DNA from: Streptomyces griseus
Lineage (GTDB): Bacteria; Actinomycetota; Actinomycetes; Streptomycetales; Streptomycetaceae
Direction: 5' to 3'
DNA: 64,000 nucleotides
Assembly: GCF_001715295.1 (NCBI RefSeq)
Contig: NZ_MDKB01000005.1
Location: 497,645-561,644, forward strand
In this document: piece after piece, positions 7,894-16,389 of the stretch
How the letters are laid out: every line of letters starts with the position of its first letter
Numbering within the stretch: position 1 is the first letter of the stretch
Notes under the pieces: model-generated
Database searches by the model: none
What the model saw: the letters and a program-made list of their open reading frames with translations, nothing else
Told to the model about the DNA's origin: nothing
Position numbers and translations under genes: made by a program

Positions 7894-8996
7894 CGGTCTC
7901 TTCCTTCCGGCAGCAGGACGGGCTTGATCACGCGTCCGGCGTCACAGTCGCGTTCGGCCTTGTTGATGTCGGCCAAGGGGTAGGTGCGGATCAGTTGGTC
8001 GAAGGGGAAGCGTCCGGCCTGCCACAGACCGATCAGCCGGGGTATCAGTAGTCCGGGTACGGCGTCCCCCTCGCAGATGTGCCGGATGCTGCGGCCCCCG
8101 TCGAGCGTGCCGGGTTCGAGCGGCAGTGCGGTGTGAAGGCGTGCCACGAGGCCCAGGGTGCCGGTGGGGCGCAGCGCGCGGAGCGCGTCGTTGATGAGCG
8201 GGGCGGAGGCCGTGGTGTCCAACGCGTACTGCGCGCCGCCGCCGGTGTGCCGTCGGATGCGCTCGGCCAGTCCGGCCGTCACGGCGGGCAGCGGGAGCGC
8301 GCCGAACCGCTCGGCCAGGTCCAGACGCCCCGGATGCCGGTCGACGGCCACGGTCCGTACGCCGGCGGCGGTGGCCGCCATCACCGCGGCCAGCCCCACC
8401 GCTCCCGCGCCGAGTACGACGAGGGTGTCACCGGGACCGGCCCGGAAGGTGTTCAGCACGGCTCCGGCGCCGGTGAGGGCGCCGCAGCCGAGCGGACCGA
8501 GCAGTTCGAGCGGCAGGGCAGGGTCGACCCGAACGGCGTTGCGCGCCGGGACGAGGGCGTATTCGGCGAAGGAGGACTGGCCGAACCACCGGAAAGCCAG
8601 CGCTCCTCCGGCGGCGTCGGTGAGCCGGGAGGCGTCCTCCTCGCGTCCCCCGAAGAGGTTGAGTGAGGCGAAGGAGTCGCAGTAGGCGGGGGCGGCGCCG
8701 CGGCAGTTCCGGCAGTCTCCGCAGGAATCGAAGCTCAGCACGACGTGGTCACCGACGCCGACCGCGCTGTCCGGGCCATCGCCCGACGCCACCACGATCC
8801 CGGCCCCCTCGTGGCCGAGGACCGCCGGCAGCGGGGTGCGGCCGGCTGATCGCCGGACCGCGAGATCGGTCCGGCACATTCCGCATCCCGCGATCTCGAC
8901 AAGGATCTCACCGGTGGCCGGACCGGTGCTCAGGGCGACTTCCTCTATCGCGAACGGGGTCTCGTACGAGCGCAGCACCGCGGCTCGGAACCTCAT
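7890..8996 (-). CDS. Zinc-dependent alcohol dehydrogenase (MDR superfamily)
   Basis: A 368-residue medium-chain dehydrogenase. Catalytic zinc ligands are Cys38 (GCGMCRTD) and His62-Glu63 (GHEGAG). The structural-zinc Cys cluster CGDCRNC plus a later Cys is at about 92-106, and the NAD-binding LVVLGAGAVGLAAV lies near 195. The overall layout resembles aryl/benzyl-alcohol dehydrogenases, which fits oxidation of a hydroxymethylfuran. It overlaps the aldehyde dehydrogenase stop and the methyltransferase start by 4 bases each, so it is firmly part of a coupled operon. The substrate is inferred from the MfnB-like first gene. Confidence 0.88.
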   Translation of the reverse strand: MRFRAAVLRSYETPFAIEEVALSTGPATGEILVEIAGCGMCRTDLAVRRSAGRTPLPAVLGHEGAGIVVASGDGPDSAVGVGDHVVLSFDSCGDCRNCRGAAPAYCDSFASLNLFGGREEDASRLTDAAGGALAFRWFGQSSFAEYALVPARNAVRVDPALPLELLGPLGCGALTGAGAVLNTFRAGPGDTLVVLGAGAVGLAAVMAATAAGVRTVAVDRHPGRLDLAERFGALPLPAVTAGLAERIRRHTGGGAQYALDTTASAPLINDALRALRPTGTLGLVARLHTALPLEPGTLDGGRSIRHICEGDAVPGLLIPRLIGLWQAGRFPFDQLIRTYPLADINKAERDCDAGRVIKPVLLPEGRDR

Positions 8997-10408
8997 CGCT
9001 CTTCCTCCTGCGGCCGGTGCACGACGAACGGACGGAGGTTGGCGTAGAGACCCCACGGTCCACCCGCGACACCGACCCCGCTGTCCTTGACGCCTGCGAA
9101 GGGCTGGGCGAGGGAGAGTTCGGCGTGGTGGTTGATCCAGGCCGTGCCGCATTCGAGCCGGTCGGCTGTCGCCGCCGCCCGGTCGAGGTCGGTGCCCCAT
9201 ACGGAGCCGCCCAGCCCGAAGCCGGTGCCGTTGGCCGCTTCGACGGCTTCGTCGAGATTTCGGTACGGCAGCACCGGCAGGACCGGTCCGAACTGTTCCT
9301 CGGTCACCACCGGATCGTCGGGAGGGACGTCCGTGAGGATCGTGGGAGCGAAGAAGTAGCCCGGTCCGTTGAGCCGGTGACCGCCGGTCGCCGCCCGGGC
9401 TCCGGCCGCCAGGGCCCGTTGCGTGACCCGCTCGACCCGGGCCAGCTGGGGGGCGTTGTTGACCGGCCCGAGCCGGGTGTCCGGGTGCAGGCCGGGTCCG
9501 ACGACGACGGACTTCGCGCGGTGTGCGAGGGCCTCGACCACCTCGGCGTGGAGCCGGGCCGGTGCGTAGACGCGTTTGACCGCCATGCAGACCTGCCCGC
9601 AGTTGCGGAAGGCGGCCCAGAACAGCCGGTCCGCGATCCGGTCCACATCGACGTCGTCCAGGAGGACGGCCGCGTCGTTGCCGCCCAGTTCCAGGGTGAC
9701 CCGGGCGAGGGAGGCCGCCGCCGCTGCGGCGACGGCCCGCCCGGTCGGCACCGAGCCGGTGAAGGTGACGTGGCGGATACCCGGGTGGGAGACGAGGTGG
9801 GCGCCGAGGGGTTCCCGGCCGGTGATGACGGTCAAGACATCCTCGGGCAGGGCTGTGGCGAGGACGGCACCGAGCAGCCGGGTGGCGAGGGGGGTGTACG
9901 GGGAAGGTTTGAGGACCACGGTGTTGCCGGCCGCGAGTGCGGGCGCGAACTTCGCCGACGCCAGCTGGAGGGGGAAGTTCCACGGCACGACCGCGGCAAC
10001 CGGTCCGAGAGGACGCCAGCGGATCTCGCTGTGTACGGGTCGCCCGTCGTCGATCCGGCGGGTGCGGGGAGCCAGATCGGCGAAGTACCGCAGCCGGGCC
10101 GCAGTACGGGCGACCTCGGCGTACGACTCGGCCAGGGGCTTGCCCTGTTCCCGGGTGAGCAACGGCGCGAGGTCGTCTCCGGCAGCCTCCACGGCGTCGG
10201 CGGCGGCGTTCAGCCCAGTAGTGCGGGCGGCCGGGTCGGCGCACCATCCGGTCCAGGCGCGCCGGGCCCGGTCGATCGCGTCGTCCAGTTCGTCCGGCTG
10301 CTGGTCGGGGGTCTCGTCGAAGGTCTCCCCGGTGGCCGGGTCGATGACAGTGAGGCATGGGGCGCGGTGTCGGTGTCCGGGGGCACGGCCGGCATCCGGT
10401 GTCGGCAT
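8993..10408 (-). CDS. NAD(P)-dependent aldehyde dehydrogenase
   Basis: A 471-residue aldehyde dehydrogenase with the full catalytic set: VVPWNFPLQ near 140, a GNTVVLKPSP cofactor loop near 161, FTGSVPTG near 216, the general base Glu240 in LELGGND and nucleophile Cys274 in NCGQVCMAVKR. It oxidises an aldehyde to a carboxylate. It starts 8 bases after the mfnB-like gene and overlaps the alcohol dehydrogenase, so it likely acts on the furaldehyde made by the first enzyme. The N-terminal 18 residues are His/Arg-rich and unlike the family; a later start is possible. Confidence 0.9.
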   Translation of the reverse strand: MPTPDAGRAPGHRHRAPCLTVIDPATGETFDETPDQQPDELDDAIDRARRAWTGWCADPAARTTGLNAAADAVEAAGDDLAPLLTREQGKPLAESYAEVARTAARLRYFADLAPRTRRIDDGRPVHSEIRWRPLGPVAAVVPWNFPLQLASAKFAPALAAGNTVVLKPSPYTPLATRLLGAVLATALPEDVLTVITGREPLGAHLVSHPGIRHVTFTGSVPTGRAVAAAAAASLARVTLELGGNDAAVLLDDVDVDRIADRLFWAAFRNCGQVCMAVKRVYAPARLHAEVVEALAHRAKSVVVGPGLHPDTRLGPVNNAPQLARVERVTQRALAAGARAATGGHRLNGPGYFFAPTILTDVPPDDPVVTEEQFGPVLPVLPYRNLDEAVEAANGTGFGLGGSVWGTDLDRAAATADRLECGTAWINHHAELSLAQPFAGVKDSGVGVAGGPWGLYANLRPFVVHRPQEEER

Positions 10409-10416
10409 CCCGGTCG

Positions 10417-11172
10417 TCAGTTCAGGGCCGGGACGTCGGCGGCGTACTCCCGGGCCTGCCGGTCCATCTCCGCCCGGAAGGCGGCCACCAGGTGCGGCTG
10501 GATCCGTCCGGCATTGCGGTCACCGCCCGAGCAGACCGCTCCCCGCACGCCCACGATGTCCGTGCCGATACGGGTCAGCGGACCGACGTCGGCCTGCTTG
10601 ACGCTGCCCGCAAGGGCGGCGAGCAGACCGGAGGCGTGGGCGCGGCGGACGAAATCAGCGCAGACTTCCGGCGGAACGTGGTCGAACAGCCGCGTCCCGT
10701 CTTTGATCGCGGTGTCCAGCATCGCCGCGTCGGCACCTGCGCGGGCTGCGATGTCGGGCAGGGCGAGCGGATTGACGCAGCCGACGCGGTGGGCGTCGGC
10801 GTAGCCCGAGGCGACGACGAGCGCGTCCGGGCGGTGGTCCTTCACCGCCCGGACAACCGCCTGCATGACCTCGACGCCCTGCTCGGGAGTCGTGCATCCG
10901 TACAGGCCCACCTTGATGTACGTGGCACCGGAGACGGCCGCGCCGAGCGCGGCCTGCGCCACGCTGCCCGGCTTGTACGGCACGTCGCCCACGGTGGCGG
11001 ACACCGGTTTGTCGGCCGGTACCGCGTCGCGTATCTCCCGGATGACCCAGGGGAAGTTGGCGCCGAGAGAGCCCTCATCGGGCTTCTTGACGTCGACGAT
11101 GTCGAGGTGCTCCGCCGCCTTCGCGCAGGCGAGCGCTTCCTCGACGCCGTCCGGGGAGATGAGAAGCAACAC
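10417..11172 (-). CDS. mfnB: (5-formylfuran-3-yl)methyl phosphate synthase (MfnB-like)
   Basis: A 251-residue TIM-barrel enzyme of the MfnB (formerly DUF556) family. MfnB condenses two glyceraldehyde-3-phosphate molecules into 4-(hydroxymethyl)-2-furaldehyde phosphate, the furan of methanofuran in archaea. The signature DIVDVKKPDEGSLGANFPW is intact. Asp27/Lys29, Lys87 and Asp153/Lys157 sit where I recall the archaeal catalytic Lys/Asp residues, two positions offset. The GTG start has AAGGAG upstream; an in-frame ATG-rich extension of about 30 residues (MEMMSTPRMNQM) is open further upstream but outside family length. It heads the operon with aldehyde dehydrogenase, alcohol dehydrogenase and methyltransferase. 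No methanofuran genes are nearby, so a different furan product is likely. Confidence 0.88.
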   Translation of the reverse strand: MLLLISPDGVEEALACAKAAEHLDIVDVKKPDEGSLGANFPWVIREIRDAVPADKPVSATVGDVPYKPGSVAQAALGAAVSGATYIKVGLYGCTTPEQGVEVMQAVVRAVKDHRPDALVVASGYADAHRVGCVNPLALPDIAARAGADAAMLDTAIKDGTRLFDHVPPEVCADFVRRAHASGLLAALAGSVKQADVGPLTRIGTDIVGVRGAVCSGGDRNAGRIQPHLVAAFRAEMDRQAREYAADVPALN

Positions 11173-11616
11173 CGTGAACTCCTTCCGCCGCGAGTCCGCC
11201 CGGCCGGGGCACGGGGAACCGCGGATCATCTGGTTCATGCGCGGTGTGCTCATCATTTCCATTGCTCGCGCGCACCGGTAGGGCGTGCGGAGTCCCCGGG
11301 CGGCGCGTGTGCGCACGCGTATGACTCCGTGCGCACCGGCGCGAAACAGAGCCTGGTGAGCCGTGCTGGAACCGACCGCACTCATGGGTGCGCCCCTGCG
11401 CGCTCAAGCGCTCCGTAGGACGTTCTTCCGCTGACGTTCAGGGGACGACGTCGCCAGCTTCACGGGCGACAGTCGCCTCACTCCGAGCAGGCATGTGCCG
11501 CATCCGTCATAGGGACGCCCGGTCGCACGTAGGTCCGAACCGCGCAAGTCTCTCCATTCGCCCACACATGGTAGGGAGAATCGACACCTCGCCCCTGGGA
11601 GCGGGAGCGATCGTGG
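11173..11616. other. Upstream region of the furan operon
   Basis: No independent gene is recognised. It should hold the promoter of the mfnB-like operon. Several ATG codons in frame with mfnB lie here at about 11220-11265, but they lack the ribosome-binding site seen at the chosen GTG. Confidence 0.4.
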
Positions 11617-12039
11617 TCAGCCCAGGAAGCTCAGACGGACGTGACGGTTCGCATTGTCGCGATTTGTGTCCACCAGGCACACCGACTGCCACGTCCCGAG
11701 TTCGAGTCGCCCCCCGATCACCGGCAACGTGGCATGCGGGGGTACGAGGGCGGGCAGCACGTGGTCGCGGCCGTGGCCCGGGGTGCCGTGGCGGTGGCGC
11801 CAGCGGTCGTCGGCGGGGAGCAGGGTCTGCAGGGTGGCGAGGAGGTCGTCGTCGCTGCCGGCTCCGGTCTCCAGCACGGCGATGCCGGCCGTGGCGTGGG
11901 GCACGAAGACGTTGAGCAGGCCGTCCCGGCCGTGGGCCGCGTCCGTGAGGAAGCGTTCGCAGTCGGCCGTCAGGTCGGTGACCGTCTCGGTCCGTCCCGT
12001 GGTGATGTCCAGGATGTGGGTGGCGAAGGAATCGGGCAT
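11617..12039 (-). CDS. yjbQ: YjbQ/UPF0047 family protein
   Basis: A 140-residue single-domain YjbQ protein. It shows the family signature: LLNVFVPHATAGIAVLE in the middle, a DRWRHRHGTPGHGRDHV segment, and GRLELGTWQSVCLVDTN near the C-terminus. YjbQ proteins have weak thiamine-phosphate synthase activity and are annotated as secondary thiamine-phosphate synthase enzymes, but the physiological role is unclear. The gene is divergent from a flavin monooxygenase across an 87-base gap. Confidence 0.9.
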   Translation of the reverse strand: MPDSFATHILDITTGRTETVTDLTADCERFLTDAAHGRDGLLNVFVPHATAGIAVLETGAGSDDDLLATLQTLLPADDRWRHRHGTPGHGRDHVLPALVPPHATLPVIGGRLELGTWQSVCLVDTNRDNANRHVRLSFLG

Positions 12040-12126
12040 GGCACCATTCTGACGCCGGTGGGACGGTCGACGCCGACGGGACGCGGCGCCGGGAAGATCC
12101 AGGACCCACCCAGAGTTGGTAGAAGC

Positions 12127-13203
12127 GTGAACGATTCTGGGGTGCGCGATCTGGATGTGGCCGTGATCGGTGCGGGCCAGGCGGGCCTGTCCGCCGCCTA
12201 CCACCTACGGCGCGCCGGTCTCGCGCCGGACCGGGACTTCGTCGTGTTCGACCACGCCCCCGGGCCGGGGGGAGCCTGGCAGTTCCGCTGGCCCTCGCTG
12301 ACGTACGGCAAGGTGCACGGCATGCACTCCCTGCCCGGCATGGAGCTCACGGGTGCCGACGACGACCGCCCGTCCTCCGAGGTGATCGGCGCCTACTTCG
12401 ACGCGTACGAGAGCCGCTTCGGCCTGCGGGTGCACCGGCCGGTCGAGGTGAGCGCCGTACGCGGGGGTGAGGACGGCCGGCTGCTCGTCGAGACGTCCGA
12501 AGGCGGGTACGCGACGCGAACGCTGATCAACGCGACGGGCACCTGGGACCGGCCGTTCTGGCCACGTTACCCGGGCCAGGAGACGTTCCGCGGGCGGCAG
12601 TTGCACACCGCCGACTACCCGGGCCCGGCGGAGTTCGCCGGGCTGCGGGTGATCGTCGTCGGCGGTGGCGCCTCCGGTACCCAGCACCTGATGGAGATCG
12701 CCGAGGTGGCAGCGGCCACGCACTGGGTGACGCGGCGGCCCCCCGTGTTCCGCGAAGGGCCCTTCGGCGAGATGGAAGGGCGGGCGGCCGTGGCCATGGT
12801 GGAGGAACGCGTGCGGCGCGGTCTCCCCCCGCAGAGCGTGGTGAGTGTGACCGGGCTGCCGCTGAACGACGCCATCCGGCGCGCACGCGCGGAGGGCGTA
12901 CTCGAGCGGCTCGCCATGTTCGACCGGATCACGCCCAGCGGCGTGGCCTGGGCCGACGGCCGTACCGTCGAGGCCGATGTGATCCTGTGGGCCACCGGCT
13001 TCCGGGCCGCCGTCGATCATCTGGCTCCGTTGCGGCTGCGGGAGCCGGGCGGGGGCATACGGGTCGAGGACACCCAGGCCGTGCGGGACCCCCGCGTCCA
13101 TCTGGTCGGCTACGGCCCCTCCGCCAGCACGATCGGCGCCAACCGGGCCGGGCGGGCGGCGGTCCGCTCGATCACGCGGCTACTGGACCGTGTCCCGGCC
13201 TGA
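12127..13203 (+). CDS. Flavin-containing monooxygenase-like oxidoreductase
   Basis: A 358-residue FAD/NAD(P)-dependent enzyme. The N-terminal FAD Rossmann motif VAVIGAGQAGLS is at about residues 11-22, a second nucleotide-binding motif VIVVGGGASGTQH near 175, and the late ILWATGF motif typical of FMO/N-hydroxylating and Baeyer-Villiger-like enzymes lies in the C-terminal third. The substrate is unknown. The GTG chosen has only a weak ribosome-binding site; a second in-frame GTG five codons later (12142) is equally possible. It is divergent from yjbQ. Confidence 0.82.
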   Translation: MNDSGVRDLDVAVIGAGQAGLSAAYHLRRAGLAPDRDFVVFDHAPGPGGAWQFRWPSLTYGKVHGMHSLPGMELTGADDDRPSSEVIGAYFDAYESRFGLRVHRPVEVSAVRGGEDGRLLVETSEGGYATRTLINATGTWDRPFWPRYPGQETFRGRQLHTADYPGPAEFAGLRVIVVGGGASGTQHLMEIAEVAAATHWVTRRPPVFREGPFGEMEGRAAVAMVEERVRRGLPPQSVVSVTGLPLNDAIRRARAEGVLERLAMFDRITPSGVAWADGRTVEADVILWATGFRAAVDHLAPLRLREPGGGIRVEDTQAVRDPRVHLVGYGPSASTIGANRAGRAAVRSITRLLDRVPA

Positions 13204-13483
13204 CGTCGACGTACATCCGAACGGCCTGAGGCTCGGGGTCGAGGTTGGAACAGACGCACACGGGATCATGGGTTCACGCGAACGGTGATCGTTCTGCATT
13301 TCGTCGCCTCACCGCAGCACGAAGGCTGATGCCTGCATGTCTGATGCGTCTTCTCATGGGCGCAGTGCTCTCATGGGCGACGGTCACGCGGGCCGGAGGG
13401 GCCGACCGCCCCTGGTGCCTGCCGTCCCCGTGCACCTTGGGGCTCGGATGGTCGGCCGGGGGCGGAGGGTCCGCCCGGACGGG

Positions 13484-13539
13484 GCCAGGTCACCGTCGGG
13501 GTCAGGTCGCCGTCGGGGTCAGGTCGCCGTCGGGGTCAG
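13484..13539. repeat. 17-bp tandem repeat across an ABC transporter stop codon
   Basis: About 3.3 copies of a 17-bp unit (GTCAGGTCGCCGTCGGG in plus orientation); the first copy has two changes. The stop codon of the minus-strand ABC transporter lies in one copy and the preceding copy encodes its last residues. Because 17 is not a multiple of three, each copy puts TGA in a new frame. Confidence 0.85.
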
Positions 13540-15324
13540 ACGGCTGTCTCGGCGGATCAGGGCGGCGTATCGGCCGTCCTGCCGGAGCAGTTCCTCGTGC
13601 GTACCGCGCTCGGCCGCGCGGCCGCCGTCCAGGACGACGATCTGGTCCGCGTCCCGGACGGTCGAGAGGCGGTGGGCGATGGTGAGAGTGGTGCGGCCCT
13701 TCGACAGGGCGTCGATCGCCTGCTGCACGGCGTGTTCCGTACGGGTGTCGAGGGCGCTGGTCGCCTCGTCGAGGATGAGCACGGGCGGGTCCCGGAGAAT
13801 CGTGCGGGCGATCGCGAGGCGCTGCTTCTCACCGCCGGAGAAGCGGTAGCCCCGCTCACCGACGAGGGTGTCGTAGCCGTCGGGCAGGGAGGCGATGTGG
13901 TCGTGGATCTGGGCCGTGCGGGCCGCTGCCACGATCTCCTCCTCGGTGGCGTCGGGCTTGGCGAAGCGGAGGTTCTCGGCGACCGAGGCGTGGAAGAGGT
14001 ACGTCTCCTGGGAGACGACGCCGACAGCCCGGGCGAGGGTGTCGAAGTCGAGGTCCCGCACGTCGACGCCGTCGATCGTGACCCTGCCGCCCGTCACGTC
14101 GTACAGTCGCGGCACCAGATAGCTGAGTGTCGATTTGCCTGAACCGGTCGGGCCGACGACGGCCAGACTCGTGCCGGCGGGCACCGTCACGTCGATGCCG
14201 CTCAGGGTCGGGCCGCTCTTCTCGTCGTAGCTGAAGGTGACGTCCTCGAAGGCGACCTCACCGCGGATCTTCTCCAGCCGGACGGGCTGCGCGGGCTCCG
14301 TGATGTCCACCTCGAGGTCGAGATACTCGAAGATCCGCTGGAAGAGCGCCAGGGACGTCTGCATCTGTACGCCGGTGGAGAGCAGGCTCACCGCGGGCCG
14401 GAACAGGCCCTGCTGGAGCGAGACGAAGGCGACGAGGGTGCCGAGGGAGACGGCGGTGGCACCCGCCTGGAGCGTGAGCCCGGCGGCCCAGTAGATCACC
14501 GCGGGCATGGCGGCCATCACGATGCCGATCGTGGACATCCGCCAGCGTCCGGCCATGTTGGAGCGCACTTCCAGGTCGACCAGGCGCTCCGACTCCTCGG
14601 CGAATCCCTGGGTGAGCGAGTCCGAGCGGCCCATGGTGCGGCCGAGCAGGATTCCGCTGACGGACAGCGACTCGGTGACCGTGGCCGCCATGGCGGCCAT
14701 CTGCTTCTGGCGCTGCGTGGTGATCTTCTTGCGCTCCCGCCCGACCCTGCGGCTGATCCATACGAAGACCGGGAGCAGCAGCAACGAGACCACGGTGAGA
14801 CGCCAGTCGAGCGCCAGCATGGCGACGACGGTGGCGATGACCGCGGTGAGGTTGGAGACCAGGGAGGTCGCGGTGGAGGTGACCGTCGCCTGCATACCGC
14901 CGATGTCGTTGGCGATGCGTGACTGGACCTCGCCCGTACGGGTGCGGGTGAAGAACGCGAGCGGCATCCGCTGCAGCTGTGTGTAGACGGCGGTGCGCAG
15001 GTCGTGCATGACGCGCTGGCCGACCGTCGTCGAGATCAGGGTCTGCAGGACGCCGAAGACGCTGTTCATCACGGCGGTCAGGATCATGCCCAGGGCGAGC
15101 AGGGTGAGCAGTCCCGTACGCCCCTGGGGGATCGCGGTGTCCAGGATCTCGCGGAGCAGGAACGGGGAGGCGACCGACACCAGCGACGAGGCACCGACCA
15201 GCAGCCCGACCACCGCGAGTCTGCCCCGATAGGGACGGAAGAGGCGGAAGATGCGGCCGAGCTCGGCGGGCTGCTGCCGTACGCCGCTGTCGGGAGGTGT
15301 CCACAGAGGTTCGTCGGGTTTCAT
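13519..15324 (-). CDS. ABC transporter, fused permease and ATPase (exporter type)
   Basis: A 601-residue half-transporter of the MsbA/multidrug type. A transmembrane domain with about six helices (residues 30-310; for example VVGLLVGASSLVSVASPFLL and LVSNLTAVIATVVAMLAL) is followed by an ATPase domain with Walker A VVGPTGSGKS, Q-loop VVSQETYLF, signature FSGGEKQRLAIAR, Walker B VLILDEATSALD and H-loop IAHRL, all intact. It probably works as a homodimeric exporter. It is divergent from a MarR regulator, which is likely to control it through the palindrome in the shared promoter region. The 3' end is built from a 17-bp tandem repeat. Confidence 0.93.
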   Translation of the reverse strand: MKPDEPLWTPPDSGVRQQPAELGRIFRLFRPYRGRLAVVGLLVGASSLVSVASPFLLREILDTAIPQGRTGLLTLLALGMILTAVMNSVFGVLQTLISTTVGQRVMHDLRTAVYTQLQRMPLAFFTRTRTGEVQSRIANDIGGMQATVTSTATSLVSNLTAVIATVVAMLALDWRLTVVSLLLLPVFVWISRRVGRERKKITTQRQKQMAAMAATVTESLSVSGILLGRTMGRSDSLTQGFAEESERLVDLEVRSNMAGRWRMSTIGIVMAAMPAVIYWAAGLTLQAGATAVSLGTLVAFVSLQQGLFRPAVSLLSTGVQMQTSLALFQRIFEYLDLEVDITEPAQPVRLEKIRGEVAFEDVTFSYDEKSGPTLSGIDVTVPAGTSLAVVGPTGSGKSTLSYLVPRLYDVTGGRVTIDGVDVRDLDFDTLARAVGVVSQETYLFHASVAENLRFAKPDATEEEIVAAARTAQIHDHIASLPDGYDTLVGERGYRFSGGEKQRLAIARTILRDPPVLILDEATSALDTRTEHAVQQAIDALSKGRTTLTIAHRLSTVRDADQIVVLDGGRAAERGTHEELLRQDGRYAALIRRDSRLTPTAT

Positions 15325-15401
15325 GGGCTCCTTCGACGGCGTGAGGCCGGCAGGCGCGGGACTGCGGCGGCGATTGATGCGGGGCTTTGAGAGCTTAGCT
15401 A

Positions 15402-15422
15402 ATTGTTACCTCTATTCACAAT
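15402..15422. promoter_or_regulatory. Candidate MarR operator
   Basis: Inverted repeat ATTGT-N11-ACAAT in an unusually A+T-rich patch between the divergent ABC exporter and marR genes, 27 bases before the marR ATG. An adjacent TTAGCTAA-like sequence (15396-15403) adds symmetry. MarR proteins commonly bind such sites to repress both genes. Confidence 0.5.
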
Positions 15423-15448
15423 GAGCCGGGTCCTGATATTGTTCCCGC

Positions 15449-15895
15449 ATGGACTCCCCCGACTCCGACGGCCTCCTGGCCGAACAGCTGCTTCGGCTCA
15501 CGCGCCAGCTCCAGCGCATTCAGAGCCGCCAGCTGGAGCCGATAGGCATCACGCCCGCGCAGTTCCGCCTGCTGCGCACGGTCGCGCACTACGACGGCCC
15601 GCCACGGATGGCCGACCTGGCAGCGCGGCTGGACGTGGTGCCGAGGGCGGTGACCAGCCTGGTGGACGGCCTGGAGGCGAGCGGGCGGGTGCGCCGCGTG
15701 CCCGATCCGACCAATCGACGGGTGGTCCGTATCGAGATGACCGAGGAGGGGCGGGCCGTGCTCCGCTCGCTGCGCGACGCGCGCAAGGCGGCAGCGGAGG
15801 AGATCCTGGCTCCGCTGACGGCCGATCAGCGAGAAGTACTGAGCGGCCTGATGACCGCTCTCGTCAACGGGATGCCCGAGCGCCGCCGCTGTTGA
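15449..15895 (+). CDS. MarR-family transcriptional regulator
   Basis: A 148-residue winged-helix regulator. The central winged HTH (about residues 35-100) includes ITPAQFRLLRTVAHYDG, MADLAARLDVVPRAVTSLVD as recognition region and a wing RVPDPTNRRVVRIEMTEEG; flanking helices form the dimer interface. It is divergent from the ABC exporter, so a role as drug- or metabolite-responsive repressor of that exporter is likely. The start is the first ATG, with a weak ribosome-binding site. Confidence 0.92.
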   Translation: MDSPDSDGLLAEQLLRLTRQLQRIQSRQLEPIGITPAQFRLLRTVAHYDGPPRMADLAARLDVVPRAVTSLVDGLEASGRVRRVPDPTNRRVVRIEMTEEGRAVLRSLRDARKAAAEEILAPLTADQREVLSGLMTALVNGMPERRRC

Positions 15896-16389
15896 GGTGG
15901 CCCATCGGGCCGACGCACCGTCCACCCTTCGGGCCGGGTCGCCCACCGACCGGCTGGATGGATGGCTGACTGGCTGACTGGCTGACTGGCGACCCTGCCG
16001 CCCCCCTCGATGCCCACAGCCCCTTCGCGGCCGCGCCGCACGGGTGCGCTCTCCGGGGCCGCTCCGACACGTCTCGGACGCCTCGGGGCTTCTTACCTCT
16101 CGGCTCGTTACCAGGTGCACACGCTGACGCGCTGACCGTTGCACGTGTGGACATCGGCCGTTGGCCAGTTGCCCGTCACCCGTGGTCCGTCGTCCTTGGA
16201 GCACTGCCCGCAGCCCGGCCTCCGCCTCCGCCTCCGGAAAGTCCATGGTTTGGGCACGAGAGTCCAATCGCATCCCTTGCACACCAGCAGTCCCCACGTC
16301 CAAGGTCCTTACCGAGGTTCGGGAACCGCCACGCCCTCGCGCATCCCGGACCGTACGCGCACCGTCGGATCCCCCTTCCAGGAGGCTCG
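15896..16389. other. Intergenic with a small tandem repeat
   Basis: Between marR and the Tat-exported oxidoreductase. Three perfect copies of the 8-bp unit GGCTGACT lie at 15964-15987, preceded by GGAT repeats. No gene is seen; the right end should carry the promoter of the next gene. Confidence 0.45.

Noticed and set aside
11220..11265. Upstream ATG cluster as the MfnB start
   Set aside because: In frame, but similarity begins exactly at the GTG, which also has AAGGAG.
13108..13483. Gene after the flavin monooxygenase
   Set aside because: Open frames near 13245-13480 lack family similarity and run into the tandem repeat.
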